From Hydrogenoanaerobacterium saccharovorans (GTDB lineage Bacteria; Bacillota; Clostridia; Oscillospirales; Ruminococcaceae), in assembly GCF_016901815.1 (NCBI RefSeq), contig NZ_JACSNR010000006.1:62001-126000 (forward strand): a DNA stretch of 64,000 nucleotides, given 5' to 3'. The notes under the pieces were generated by a model. That model saw nothing but the letters and a program-made list of their open reading frames with translations, was not told where the DNA came from and did not search any database. The position numbers and the translations under genes are program-made. Position 1 is the first letter of the stretch. Every line of letters begins with the position of its first letter. Of this stretch, positions 24,577 through 34,169 are shown one piece after another.

Positions 24577-25432
24577 GCCAGATCACCTTCCTTTCCATCC
24601 GGAACAGGCTGGTCAAAGTCGCCGCCGTTCTGGGTCTGCGCCTCATAGATCTCCCGGTAGATCGGGTTGGTCCGCAGCAGGTTCTCATGGGTATCAAAGC
24701 CATTGACCCGCCCATTGTCCAGCACCAGGATGCGGTCCGCCTCCTGAACACTGGAAATCCGCTGCGCTACAATCAGCTTGGTCGTACCCGGGATCTTCTT
24801 AGCAAAGGCCTCCCGGATCCGGGCATCTGTGGCTGTATCCACCGCACTGGTGGAATCGTCCAGAATCAGCACCTTCGGATTCTTCAGCAGCGCCCGGGCA
24901 ATGCAGAGCCGCTGCTTCTGTCCGCCGGAAACATTATTGCCGCCCTGTTCAATCCAGGTGTTGTACCCGTCCGGGAAACGCTCAATGAATTCGTCCGCAC
25001 AGGCCAGCCGGCATGCTTCGGCACATTCTTCCTCAGTGGCGTCCTCCCGGCCCCAGCGCAGGTTCTCCAGAATGGTGCCGGAGAACAGGACATTCTTCTG
25101 CAGCACCACCGCGACCTGATCCCGCAGCGCCTCCATATCATAGGAGCGGACATTCTTTCCGCCCACACAGACACTGCCGCTGTCCACATCATACAGACGG
25201 CTGATCAGGCTCACCAGGCTGGATCTGCCGCTGCCGGTCCCGCCGATGATGCCGATGGTCTCGCCGGAACGGATATGCAGGTCGATGTCCTGCAAGGTCT
25301 CCTCCCCGCTGCCATGCTTGTAGGAAAAGTTCACATGGTTAAAGTCAATGCTGCCATCCGCCACAGTTTTCTCCGGCTGGGCCGGATTGGCCATATCCGG
25401 GGTTTCGTTCAGGACTTCGGCGATCCGGCTAT
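24573..25432 (-). pseudogene. 5-prime-truncated ABC exporter half-transporter (nucleotide-binding domain only)
   Basis: Only the last part of the linker (RIAEVLNETPDM, from about 25432) and the nucleotide-binding domain remain; the membrane domain of about 300 residues is missing. The first in-frame ATG is at 25394, giving at most 273 residues. Walker A is GGTGSGRSSL, with arginine (AGA) in place of the catalytic lysine. The signature VSGGQKQRLCIARA is kept, and Walker B has LILDDST with aspartate in place of glutamate, as in the degenerate half of heterodimeric exporters. Upstream of 25433 the sequence switches to an unrelated plus-strand reading frame, which marks a deletion junction. Confidence 0.85.
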
Positions 25433-25645
25433 CCTCTGGAAAAGGACGGCTCGCTGATCCCTGTCAGCGCCCAGCTCACCCGCACCGCCCTGCGGCTGCT
25501 GCTCTATCTCAGATACTACCAGTACGGCGATGACCGCATGGAACGCTCCCTGCGGATGCTCAAGAGCGAAGTGGGCTCCATCATCGCCCCGGAACTCTAC
25601 CATACCGCAGAACTGGAAGCTGACGCCATCCTCGCCATGATGTAA
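25433..25645 (+). pseudogene. 3-prime remnant of an unidentified plus-strand gene
   Basis: From about 25433 a plus-strand frame reads EKDGSLIPVSAQLTRTALRL and continues to a TAA at 25643, about 68 codons, with the codon use of this genome but no start or ribosome-binding site. It abuts the truncated ABC gene head-on, so a single deletion probably removed the 5-prime ends of both. I do not recognise the family. A strong terminator follows. Confidence 0.6.
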
Positions 25646-25657
25646 TCCCCGCTATAC

Positions 25658-25697
25658 AAAAAACCGGAAACGGACTCTGATCCGTTTCCGGTTTTTT
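25658..25697. terminator. bidirectional terminator
   Basis: A 17-bp perfect stem (AAAAAACCGGAAACGGA and its complement) with a CTCTGA loop. It closes the remnant gene (+) and the hybrid kinase (-). Confidence 0.88.
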
Positions 25698-25698
25698 C

Positions 25699-28200
25699 TT
25701 ATCGCTTCAGCTGTTCCAACCTGTCTGCCAGTTCCTGCAGATCGATGGGCTTGGTGATGTGAGCATTCATTCCCGCCCGAGCTGTGGCAACCATATCCTC
25801 CGAGAAAGCGTTGGCTGTGACCGCTATGATCGGGACTGTGGCTGCGTCTTCCCGATCCATGGCACGGATGGTCGCTGCCGCGGCACAGCCATCCATCACC
25901 GGCATATTCATATCCATCAGGATCACATCAAACCAGCCCGGCTCCGACTCTTGGAACAGCCCGACTGCCTCCTGCCCGTCCCGGGCCTGGGTCACCTCAG
26001 CCCCGCAGAGCTTGAGCAGCTCGGTGCCGATCTCCAGGTTCATCTCATAGTCCTCGGCGAGAAGGACACGCTTGCCGCCCAGCACCTCAGCCGGGCTGCG
26101 CTTTTCCGGTTCCGCCTCAGTCTGGACCGGCTGCTCCGGCACCGACTCCATGGGGATTGTCAGCGTGAAGGTCGTCCCCACATCCGGGGTGCTCTCCACC
26201 TGAATCTGTCCCTTCATGCGGGTCACGATGGTCTTGACAATCGCCATGCCCAGCCCGGTCCCGATCACTGTCTGGGTGCCGAACCGGTTCTCCCGGGCAT
26301 AGGGGGTGAACAGCTGGGGCAGGAATTCCGGCGAGATTCCCACACCGGTATCCTGTACCACAATCCGGCAGATCTCCTCTTCCTGCCAGCCGGACTGGGT
26401 GACCTCCACCCGGACACTGTCCCCTTCCCGGGTGAACTTCATGGCATTGGACACCAGATTGTTGAGAATCTGCTGGAGCCGGAACGTATCCACATAGACC
26501 CGCGGATGCCGCAGATCAAAGGTGACATCCAGCGTCTTGTGCTGAAGATCCGCCTGGGCCTGGAAGGGGGACAGGCATTCGCTGACCATCTCACGCAGGT
26601 CGCAGGGGTCGTTGGAGAGAATCAGCTCGGTCTTTTCCATCCGGGACATCTCCAGAATGCTGTTGATGAGCTTCATCAGCTGATCCGCCGAAACCTGGAT
26701 CTTCCGGAGATAGCCATCGGTTCTGGCCCAGTCCCCCTCCTGCTGGCGGGCCAGCTCCACCGACGCCATGATGACACTCAGCGGTGTGCGCATATCATGG
26801 CTCATCTGTGAGAAGAACTTCTCCTGGGAAGCCTCGCTTTCCCGGACATCGTCCAGAGCCTCCTCGAGCATCCGCAGATGCTGCAGCTGGCTGGACTTCT
26901 CCTGATCCACCAGCCGGAAGCAGAGGATCGCCTCATTCTGCCGGAGTGACGGATCAAACAGCAGACGCACATTCACCCAGCGGTACTCATCCCCGAACCG
27001 GCGGCGGAAATCTCCGCCGAAGTCGGATATATTATCCTCCACCAGACGGCGCATATTTTCCAGGGAAAAGCTGGTTTCAAACTGGGGATAGGCCTCGGGT
27101 TCGATCAGCTGACGGGCAACCTCCAGGAACTGCTCATACTGTCCCTCCGCCGGAACCTGCCGGGCAAATTCCTCCGACTCCTTGATGAACTCATAGGTGC
27201 CCTGCTTCCAGTTGATGCGGTAGATGGCATAGTAGAGGTTTCCCAGCGCCGCCACCGTTTCATTGACCCGGGAGAGCTTCTTCTGGAGGTGCCGCTCCCA
27301 GACCCCCAGAAAGATCAGGAACAGCAGCGCCACACTGCTCACCGACATGATCAGGAAGAAGACCCGGTCCAGATTCCGGAGCAGTGATGAATAGGAAACA
27401 GTGATGATGGATACACCGCCGCTCTCATGGGTGTAGAAATACACAGCCCGCTTTTCATGTGTAAGGTCGTAGACATATTCCTGGGCGTCATCCAGATTGC
27501 CCGCCTTGATCTGCCCCAGAATGGTGGTGACATACTGCTGCAGTTCCTCCGGCGTGGCGTCCAGCTGGGTCCGGGCATAGATCAGATCCCCCTGGGGATT
27601 GCACAGATAGTAGGAACTGCCCTCAGGAAGCGCCGACTCGGTTTCATCGCCATGCAGTGTTCCGAGATAGAGCTCAAACACCAGCGCATCCGATGACCCC
27701 GCACACTTCCGGGATACCACAATGGCAATCTGTCCGTATTCCGAATCGGTCCGCATGCTTGAAAGCCGGGTCTCCCCCTCGGACCGCTCCACCTGATCCC
27801 GCCAGGGCATCTCCTCCAGTGTCCGGTCCGATTCCCCATCGGAGGTGATGACCTTCCCGTCAATGACCGCATAGGGTACCAACTGGTTCGGGAACCGGTC
27901 CACAGTCTCCTGGAAGTAGTTCTGAGCCCATTCCTCCACCCGGTCCGCATCCGCTCCCGAGGCTTCCAGATCCTCCATGGTCCAGACGCCCGCTGTCAGC
28001 AGCAGTTCCGCCGACCGGACATCCTGCAGTTCCAGCTCCGCGTACTGGTTTGCCAGCTCATTGCCCAGCCGCTGGGCGTTTTCCAGCAGCAGGGACCGCA
28101 CCATCCAGAATCCCGCTGCCGCAATCACCATGAATGCCGCAACCATGATGCCCGCCGTATGACAGCTGTGCTTCCGTGTCCATTTTCCCCTCAGTTTCAC
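25699..28200 (-). CDS. hybrid sensor histidine kinase/response regulator
   Basis: The protein has 833 residues. A membrane segment lies at 17-37, then an extracytoplasmic sensor of about 240 residues, a second segment near 275-297, and a PAS-like region. The kinase has its histidine near residue 465 in FFSQMSHDMRTPLSV, and an ATPase domain (NNLVSNAMKFT, GTGLGMAIVKTIV). A C-terminal receiver has RVLLAEDYEMN and the phospho-acceptor near residue 761 in DVILMDMNMPVMDG. There is no output domain, so a phosphotransfer partner elsewhere is needed. The GTG start follows AAAGGAG at seven bases. It stands alone after the chaperone pair and before a strong terminator. Confidence 0.9.
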   Translation of the reverse strand: MKLRGKWTRKHSCHTAGIMVAAFMVIAAAGFWMVRSLLLENAQRLGNELANQYAELELQDVRSAELLLTAGVWTMEDLEASGADADRVEEWAQNYFQETVDRFPNQLVPYAVIDGKVITSDGESDRTLEEMPWRDQVERSEGETRLSSMRTDSEYGQIAIVVSRKCAGSSDALVFELYLGTLHGDETESALPEGSSYYLCNPQGDLIYARTQLDATPEELQQYVTTILGQIKAGNLDDAQEYVYDLTHEKRAVYFYTHESGGVSIITVSYSSLLRNLDRVFFLIMSVSSVALLFLIFLGVWERHLQKKLSRVNETVAALGNLYYAIYRINWKQGTYEFIKESEEFARQVPAEGQYEQFLEVARQLIEPEAYPQFETSFSLENMRRLVEDNISDFGGDFRRRFGDEYRWVNVRLLFDPSLRQNEAILCFRLVDQEKSSQLQHLRMLEEALDDVRESEASQEKFFSQMSHDMRTPLSVIMASVELARQQEGDWARTDGYLRKIQVSADQLMKLINSILEMSRMEKTELILSNDPCDLREMVSECLSPFQAQADLQHKTLDVTFDLRHPRVYVDTFRLQQILNNLVSNAMKFTREGDSVRVEVTQSGWQEEEICRIVVQDTGVGISPEFLPQLFTPYARENRFGTQTVIGTGLGMAIVKTIVTRMKGQIQVESTPDVGTTFTLTIPMESVPEQPVQTEAEPEKRSPAEVLGGKRVLLAEDYEMNLEIGTELLKLCGAEVTQARDGQEAVGLFQESEPGWFDVILMDMNMPVMDGCAAAATIRAMDREDAATVPIIAVTANAFSEDMVATARAGMNAHITKPIDLQELADRLEQLKR

Positions 28201-28329
28201 CTGTGTTCTCCTTTTCTATACACCAATTCTTATCCTGTCAGAAGCCTTCCCCACGCCCTGGTATTCAGCGTGCCGCCCTTTCGCACAGGCCGGCACCCGA
28301 CTCTGCCAGGAAGCACCGGTGCCTGCCGG

Positions 28330-31300
28330 TTATGGCTCCAGGAGTCTACGCCGGTGCTCCTCAAATCCCAGCTGGGTGAGGTGCTTGGGCCCGTAGGCAA
28401 AGGCGGCGTAGTTATTCCGCACCAGGGAATCGATCCGGGGCAGGCTGAGGAAGAAGAGATCCAGGAAGTCCCGGATCAGTACAAAATCATAGTGGAGCAG
28501 ATAGCGTGGGATCATGCGCCCTCCGAAGGGAGCCTTGGGTACTTTGCCCTCCCGCTCCATATACTCCTCCTTGTTCCCCACAAGGTATTCAATGCTCTGG
28601 GCATTGTCCCGGATCAGCACCAGCTGGTCCCGGCGCCCGGAATCGTCCTGCTCATGCAGCAGCACCAGATGCACCGTGCCCTCCTCCGGGAACTCCCAGG
28701 TCATGGACAGATAGTCCAGAGCACCCAGCTCAAAGCGCGCCATCTGGTCGACGAGCGCAAATCTGGCTGCGGCGTCCATCTCCTGCACAGTCAGCGGGCC
28801 GCCGGGCTGGCGCCAGGCAAAACGGGTCGGGATCTTGGGGATCACATACTTTCTGCGCAGCAGCGGTCCGCCCGACCGCTCGATGGAGAATCCGCCCAGT
28901 GCCCGTTTGGCAAAGTAATAGCTGCTCTCCTGATTGTACAGGTAGACCTTGTCGCTCCATCTGCCGTTGCCGTCCTTCACACCATGGAGAAGCGCCACCA
29001 GCGCGTCAATGGGCTTTTTGGGGGTCTGGTGCGCCGCATAGTCCGGCAGGAAGCCCAGCCGGAACGGGATCTGGGGCACCGTATCGGCCTCCGCATACAG
29101 ATAGCTGTTCCAGTCGGACAGCAGAGCCCCCCAGGAAGAGGACGCATCGTCAAAGCGGAGCAGGGCACAGACACCGGGTACCTCCCGGTTGAAGAAACTC
29201 CGTTTGCTCCAAAGCAGCACCAGTTCGTGGTTGACTTCCAGCCGGGTGACTGTCTTGATCTCAAACTTTTCAAGCAGCTGTTCCAGCAGTTCCGGAGTGA
29301 TGGCCTCCCCTTCATATTCCTCGCTGGGCAGGCCGGAGTACTCCACATAGAGGTGACGGCACAGCCCGATCCCTTCCAGGTCACGGGCCGGCTGGAACAC
29401 CTCATCAAAGGTATCCTGAGCGATTCTGGCTGCCTGATCCAGCGAAGTCACATCCCAGCGGCAGAATTCCTGCAGCAGCACCAGCTCCTGCCCCTTGCGC
29501 CGGGACACCAGCAGACGCCCATTGCCATACCAGGCACAGCAGCAGCAATCGGTTTCCGATTCCCGGTAGAACCGTGCCGGACGAAGGATCGCTGTCCCGT
29601 TTTCTGTGGGCGCAAGGCAGGCCACTTCCCCCGCCAGAGCCTCTGCGATCCTGCCGGGCAGTTCCTCCGGGAGCTGCAGATGTCCCAGACGCTCCCGCAG
29701 ATAAGCTGTCACATCCTGATATTCGTCCTGATACGCGGAAAGTACAGGCAGAAGCAGGAAAAAGATTTCATCGTCCTCAATCCCGGAAATTCCCCAGAAC
29801 GGAAGCAGCGGATTGCAGAGTTCCTCGCCGTTCAGGCGGTATTCCACATAATACTGGTGGAACTGGATCTGTATTTCCAGGGTCTGCTCGGTGGTCTGGC
29901 CCTGTTCATCGGTGATGGTCTGGGTCAGCGGAATGGTACGGGTAAAGTTCTCCTGTGCCAGACGGCGGTTCCAGCCCTCATTGGAGGGGAAATCCTGCTC
30001 CAGCAGTCCGTACAGGTTCTGCTGCCCCTGTCCCTCAGCCCAGTAAAAGGCAGTCTGGAGGAAATAGCGCAGGAACAGCGGATCGGACAGGGCGCAGTTC
30101 TCCGGACGGATCTCCTCCAGAGCCCGCTGCGCCAGGCGCTCCTGCTCCTCCCTGCGCTGGAGATCCAGCTCGTGCTGCCTTTCTGCCTCCCGGACGCTCT
30201 GTACGACCTCCCGGGCATAGGGCAGGGTCGGGTCCGCCTCAAAGATCTCGGAGATCCGGCGGATCAGATACGGATGGATGTACCAGCTGCACCAGTGGGG
30301 AAGCATCTCCTCCCGCACAAAGGAACGGCTGCGGATCGCCCGCTGGAAGTCCTCCCGGGCCAGAAACTGCTCCACCAATTCCCGGCCCCGGGGCGAATCA
30401 TCGCCGCCCACCCACGGAATATCCGATCCCAGATCGTGATAGGCGGTACGCAGTTCCACAAAGCGCTCCTGTTCCTCACAGACTGCCGGCGCCTTCTGCT
30501 CCACGATCTCACGCAGCCGCCCATAGAAGATCTTTGCACGGCCCATCTTCACTGAATCGAGGCTCAGCACCCGCCAGAGCACTTCATAGACCTCCTCCGG
30601 AAGCGGCTGGCTGTCAAAGTAGAATTCCAGAATGCGCAGGGAAATCACACACCGCTCGGTCTTGATATTGCCCGTGGACTTCTCCCGCAGGTGTGCCATA
30701 AGGTACCGGTTGAGAATCCAGTGCAGCTGATCCAATGTCTGGCTGTTCCATACGCTGTTCCGGGCAAGATCCATCAGCTCCTCGTAGTCCGCATAGGCCA
30801 CCGACAGTGTGACATCATTGCCCTGGAGCTTCCGCACCAGCGGCCCCTGGACCGCAATCTGCAGAATCTCCTGCAGCCCTTCAAAGCCGGCGCCCTCTTC
30901 CAGCTCAAATTCGGTGTGGTCCTGATAGACAATCGCCCGGTACCGGTATGCCACTGCCAGTGCTGTCTGGAACTCCTTGCAGAGCGGAAATTCCTCCTTC
31001 AGCTCCTCCACAGCTTGGTGCAGGGCAGCGGTAAACGCCGGGTCACGATAGACCGCCAGAAACTCCGGCGAGGTAAACCAGAGATCCCACTGTTTGCGGT
31101 CCCGGCGCTGTTTGGATGCATACAGTTCCCGGAACCGCTCCAGCTCCGGAAAATCCGGCTGTCTGCTGCCTTCCGGCTCCAGTTCCAGCGTAAAGCCGCC
31201 GGTAGCTGCTGTCCGGCTCCCGGGTTCCATGGCAGGCAACGGCTGCGCTGACATGGTGAGCTCCGGCAGTTCCGGCACTTCCGCCGGTTCCTCCGCGCTC

Positions 31301-31458
31301 CGGGCAAAAGCCAGCGCCTGTTCGTACGCCTGACGCACCGCCAGAAATTCCTCTGGATGCTCCTCGGGATTGTACCGCGCCGCCGCTGCCGCATACGCCC
31401 GGCGGACAGCGCCCTGATCCCGGGTCGGTTCGATCCCCAAAATCTCCCATATATTCAC
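28330..31458 (-). CDS. large J-domain protein paired with HscC
   Basis: The protein has 1042 residues. The first 60 residues are a J domain (NIWEILGIEPTRDQGAVRRAYAAAAARY), but the HPD motif is replaced by NPE in RYNPEEHPEEF, a variation seen in J-proteins of the DjlB/DjlC kind that act with HscC. The remaining 980 residues are soluble, rich in acidic and aromatic residues, and unrecognised. It begins with GTG behind TAAGGAGG, 12 bases after the hscC stop, so the two form one operon. It probably stimulates the HscC ATPase and supplies client specificity through its long C-terminal region. Confidence 0.8.
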   Translation of the reverse strand: MNIWEILGIEPTRDQGAVRRAYAAAAARYNPEEHPEEFLAVRQAYEQALAFARSAEEPAEVPELPELTMSAQPLPAMEPGSRTAATGGFTLELEPEGSRQPDFPELERFRELYASKQRRDRKQWDLWFTSPEFLAVYRDPAFTAALHQAVEELKEEFPLCKEFQTALAVAYRYRAIVYQDHTEFELEEGAGFEGLQEILQIAVQGPLVRKLQGNDVTLSVAYADYEELMDLARNSVWNSQTLDQLHWILNRYLMAHLREKSTGNIKTERCVISLRILEFYFDSQPLPEEVYEVLWRVLSLDSVKMGRAKIFYGRLREIVEQKAPAVCEEQERFVELRTAYHDLGSDIPWVGGDDSPRGRELVEQFLAREDFQRAIRSRSFVREEMLPHWCSWYIHPYLIRRISEIFEADPTLPYAREVVQSVREAERQHELDLQRREEQERLAQRALEEIRPENCALSDPLFLRYFLQTAFYWAEGQGQQNLYGLLEQDFPSNEGWNRRLAQENFTRTIPLTQTITDEQGQTTEQTLEIQIQFHQYYVEYRLNGEELCNPLLPFWGISGIEDDEIFFLLLPVLSAYQDEYQDVTAYLRERLGHLQLPEELPGRIAEALAGEVACLAPTENGTAILRPARFYRESETDCCCCAWYGNGRLLVSRRKGQELVLLQEFCRWDVTSLDQAARIAQDTFDEVFQPARDLEGIGLCRHLYVEYSGLPSEEYEGEAITPELLEQLLEKFEIKTVTRLEVNHELVLLWSKRSFFNREVPGVCALLRFDDASSSWGALLSDWNSYLYAEADTVPQIPFRLGFLPDYAAHQTPKKPIDALVALLHGVKDGNGRWSDKVYLYNQESSYYFAKRALGGFSIERSGGPLLRRKYVIPKIPTRFAWRQPGGPLTVQEMDAAARFALVDQMARFELGALDYLSMTWEFPEEGTVHLVLLHEQDDSGRRDQLVLIRDNAQSIEYLVGNKEEYMEREGKVPKAPFGGRMIPRYLLHYDFVLIRDFLDLFFLSLPRIDSLVRNNYAAFAYGPKHLTQLGFEEHRRRLLEP

Positions 31459-31470
31459 AGGTATTCCTCC

Positions 31471-33192
31471 TTACTGTCCATCAAAATCGTCCCATATATC
31501 CCGCTGAGCCCAGCGTTCCAGCTCTTCCAGATGCTTCCGCTGCCGCTCCCGTTCCCGGGCCAGCCGGGTCGGACTGCCCGACTGCATTGCCTCCTGCAGG
31601 CACTGAATGATCGCCGCTGCCTCTGCCCGGCGGCTGTCCGACAGTTCGGCAAACAGCCGTTCCGCCCGGGAGAGGAGCCAGAGATCCTCCTCTTCGCTCC
31701 GGGCCGGATCGGGCAGGGCATTGAGCCGTTCCAGAGCCTGCCGGATCTCCTCCTCCGACCAGTTGAGCTGCGGATTGAGGATCACGGTCCGGCGGATGTC
31801 GCCACCGCTGCTCTGGGCTGTCACCTCCAGGATGCCGTTGATGTCATAGGCGAAGGTGACCGACGCAAACTGCTTGCCCGGCTCATCCGGCGGCACCGAA
31901 ACAGTCAGCTCGCCCAGCCGGAGATTCTCCGAAGCATAGTAATTCTCCCCCTGATAGATCTCCAGACGGATGCGCCGCTGGTTCGGGGACAGGGTATAGA
32001 ACCGCTCGGTGCGGCGGGCAGGCAGGATGCTGCTGCGCTGGATCAGGGTTGCCATGTGGGGATTGAGGTCCTGCAGGTCGTTATAGGAGGCCACTCCCAG
32101 GGAAAAAGGACACACATCGGTCATGACGATCTCCCGCAGATCCTCGTCCCGCTGCTTGATGCCGGCATACATTCCCACGCCCAGCGCCACGGTATGTTCC
32201 GGATGCTCCGCCAGGGTGGGACGCCTGGAGAACAGCTCCTCAAGATAGTCCACAAAAACGCCCAGCTGGGACGATCCGCCCACCAGCACCACATCCTGTA
32301 TGGCGGAGATGGGGATCTCGCTGTCCCGGACTGCCCGGACGATCACCTCCCGCACCTTCTGGAATACCGGCTGGCAGATCTCAGACAGGATATGGGAGTC
32401 CAGCGGCACACTGTAAAGCTCCGGGCCGATCTCACAGGCCAGCATGCAGCTGCGGTCCCCGGCACTGGAAAGGGCGATCTTGCCCCGTTCCGCCAGAGCC
32501 AGAAGCTGCCGCTGCTGCTGGGGGTCCAGAGCGCTCCAGACCAGCCCGGTCTGGCTGCAGAAATACCCGGCAATGGCCTGGTCGATGTCGTTGCCGCCCA
32601 GATGGTTGTTGCCGGCGATGGCAACGATCTCCACCATATTCTCGAAGCAGTCCACCACGCTGACATCCAGCGTACCGCCGCCGAAGTCGATGACAAGCAG
32701 GCGGCACTCGCTCTGCGCCCGGCTCTGGCTGTAATACAGTGCCGCTGCCGATGGCTCATTGATAAGCCGCTTGACCGGCAGTCCCGCCAGCTGCGCTGCC
32801 AGCCGTGTGGCACAGCGCTGATTGTCGTTGAAATAGGCCGGCACACTGATGATCGCCTCTTCGATCTCCTCCCCCAGGGCTTCCCGGGCGCTCTGGGCCA
32901 GCTTCCGCAGCACCAGGGCCGACAGTTCCTGAGGCAGGAACCGTCTGCCGCCCAGGATATATTCCTTCTGCGTTCCCATCCAGGTTTTGAATGAGGCCGC
33001 TGTTTCCTCCGGATGGGTGATGAGCCGTTCCTTTGCCACTGCGCCGACTGTCACAGTTCCATCTTCCAGCACCCCGACACAGCTGGGGGTCATGAATTCG
33101 CCCCACTCATTGGGGAGCAGTTCTGCGTGCCCGTTCCGATAAACACTCACCAGGGAATTGGTTGTCCCCAGGTCGATTCCGATGATTGCCAC
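31471..33192 (-). CDS. hscC: Hsp70-family chaperone HscC
   Basis: The protein has 573 residues, the HscC length and shorter than DnaK (about 620). The actin-like ATPase begins IGIDLGTTNSLVSVY and has SVPAYFNDNQR, INEPSAAALYY, VIDFGGGTLDVSVVD and VLVGGSSQLGVF. The substrate-binding part shows PFSLGVASYNDLQDLNP. The start is GTG at 33192 behind AAGGAGGGCGTGATCCA; the longer open frame lacks such a site. It is the first gene of the pair with the J-protein. A TATAAT on the minus strand at 33256-33261 is a plausible -10. Confidence 0.88.
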   Translation of the reverse strand: MAIIGIDLGTTNSLVSVYRNGHAELLPNEWGEFMTPSCVGVLEDGTVTVGAVAKERLITHPEETAASFKTWMGTQKEYILGGRRFLPQELSALVLRKLAQSAREALGEEIEEAIISVPAYFNDNQRCATRLAAQLAGLPVKRLINEPSAAALYYSQSRAQSECRLLVIDFGGGTLDVSVVDCFENMVEIVAIAGNNHLGGNDIDQAIAGYFCSQTGLVWSALDPQQQRQLLALAERGKIALSSAGDRSCMLACEIGPELYSVPLDSHILSEICQPVFQKVREVIVRAVRDSEIPISAIQDVVLVGGSSQLGVFVDYLEELFSRRPTLAEHPEHTVALGVGMYAGIKQRDEDLREIVMTDVCPFSLGVASYNDLQDLNPHMATLIQRSSILPARRTERFYTLSPNQRRIRLEIYQGENYYASENLRLGELTVSVPPDEPGKQFASVTFAYDINGILEVTAQSSGGDIRRTVILNPQLNWSEEEIRQALERLNALPDPARSEEEDLWLLSRAERLFAELSDSRRAEAAAIIQCLQEAMQSGSPTRLARERERQRKHLEELERWAQRDIWDDFDGQ

Positions 33193-33359
33193 TGGATCAC
33201 GCCCTCCTTTCCATTGTCTGGACGGGCGTCCGGAAATGCCCTCCACACTTCCTCCATTATACAACAAAATGTATCCCGGAAATATAAAAACTGTATCTTC
33301 TGGAAATTTCTGTCCCGCCATAAAAACGGCATTTTCAGAGCCAATCACCCGAAACCGCA

Positions 33360-33389
33360 TTGCGCCGGATGCGGGTTATCGTATATAAT
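33360..33389 (+). promoter_or_regulatory. promoter of two-component system B
   Basis: TTGCGC (33360-33365) and TATAAT (33384-33389) with an 18-base spacer, about 105 bases before the regulator start. The gap 33193-33494 otherwise carries only this and the hscC promoter area. Confidence 0.5.
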
Positions 33390-33494
33390 GGGCTTGACCG
33401 GGAAAGCCCCGGAACTGTGTGAGCGAGAATTCTGGAGAAAGGCAATGGCCCGGAGCGCATCTGGCCCAGGCCCATGCCGGATGGAGGAGCCGCT

Positions 33495-34169
33495 ATGAAA
33501 CAAACCATTCTCATTGCCGAAGATGAAGCGGATATCCGCAATATTCTCCGGCTCTATCTGGAAAGCGAAAACTATGAGGTGCTGGAGGCTGCCGACGGCG
33601 AATCCGCAGTGGCTGCGGTGCGGAATGGTTCGCCGGATCTGGTGATCCTGGACATCATGATGCCCAAGCTGGACGGTTTTGCCGTGGTACGGGCCATCCG
33701 GCAGCAGAGCGATATTCCCGTCCTGATCCTGTCCGCCCGGAACCAGGACAATGACAAGATCCTGGGGCTCAACCTGGGGGCGGATGACTATATCGCCAAG
33801 CCGTTCAACGCGCTGGAGATCGTGGCACGGGTCAAGGCACATCTGCGCCGCAGCGACCGTTCCCGGACGGCAGTCTACTCCGCCGGCGGGCTGACCCTGA
33901 ACCCCGAGACCTGCACCGTCACCAAGGACGGAGAACCGGTGCTGCTCACCCCCACTGAATATAAGCTGCTCTCGGTGCTGATGCGCTCTCCGGGGCGGAT
34001 CTTCACCCGGGTTCAGCTCAGCGAAGCCATCAACGGCGAATATTACGAAAACGACGACAACACCATGATGGTGCATATCTCCAAGCTGCGGGAAAAGATC
34101 GAGGACAACCCCCGCAAGCCTGCCCGTCTGGTCACTGTGAGAGGATTGGGGTACCGCTTTGAAAAATAA
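33495..34169 (+). CDS. OmpR/PhoB-family response regulator
   Basis: The protein has 224 residues. Receiver: E9-D10, D53 in LVILDIMMPKLDGF and K in YIAKPFNALE. The winged helix ends LVTVRGLGYRFEK. The ATG at 33495 follows GGAGGAG. Its gene overlaps that of the kinase by 11 bases. Being directly upstream of the MacB-like operon, it is the obvious candidate to bind the direct repeats at 35820-35850. Confidence 0.9.
   Translation: MKQTILIAEDEADIRNILRLYLESENYEVLEAADGESAVAAVRNGSPDLVILDIMMPKLDGFAVVRAIRQQSDIPVLILSARNQDNDKILGLNLGADDYIAKPFNALEIVARVKAHLRRSDRSRTAVYSAGGLTLNPETCTVTKDGEPVLLTPTEYKLLSVLMRSPGRIFTRVQLSEAINGEYYENDDNTMMVHISKLREKIEDNPRKPARLVTVRGLGYRFEK

Noticed and set aside
25409-25603. 64-codon minus-strand frame across the ABC deletion junction
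   Set aside because: It is antisense to the plus-strand relic and has no initiation signal.
28159-30555. 798-codon plus-strand frame antisense to the J-domain gene
   Set aside because: There is no start signal and no motif; it is a mirror of the J-protein frame.
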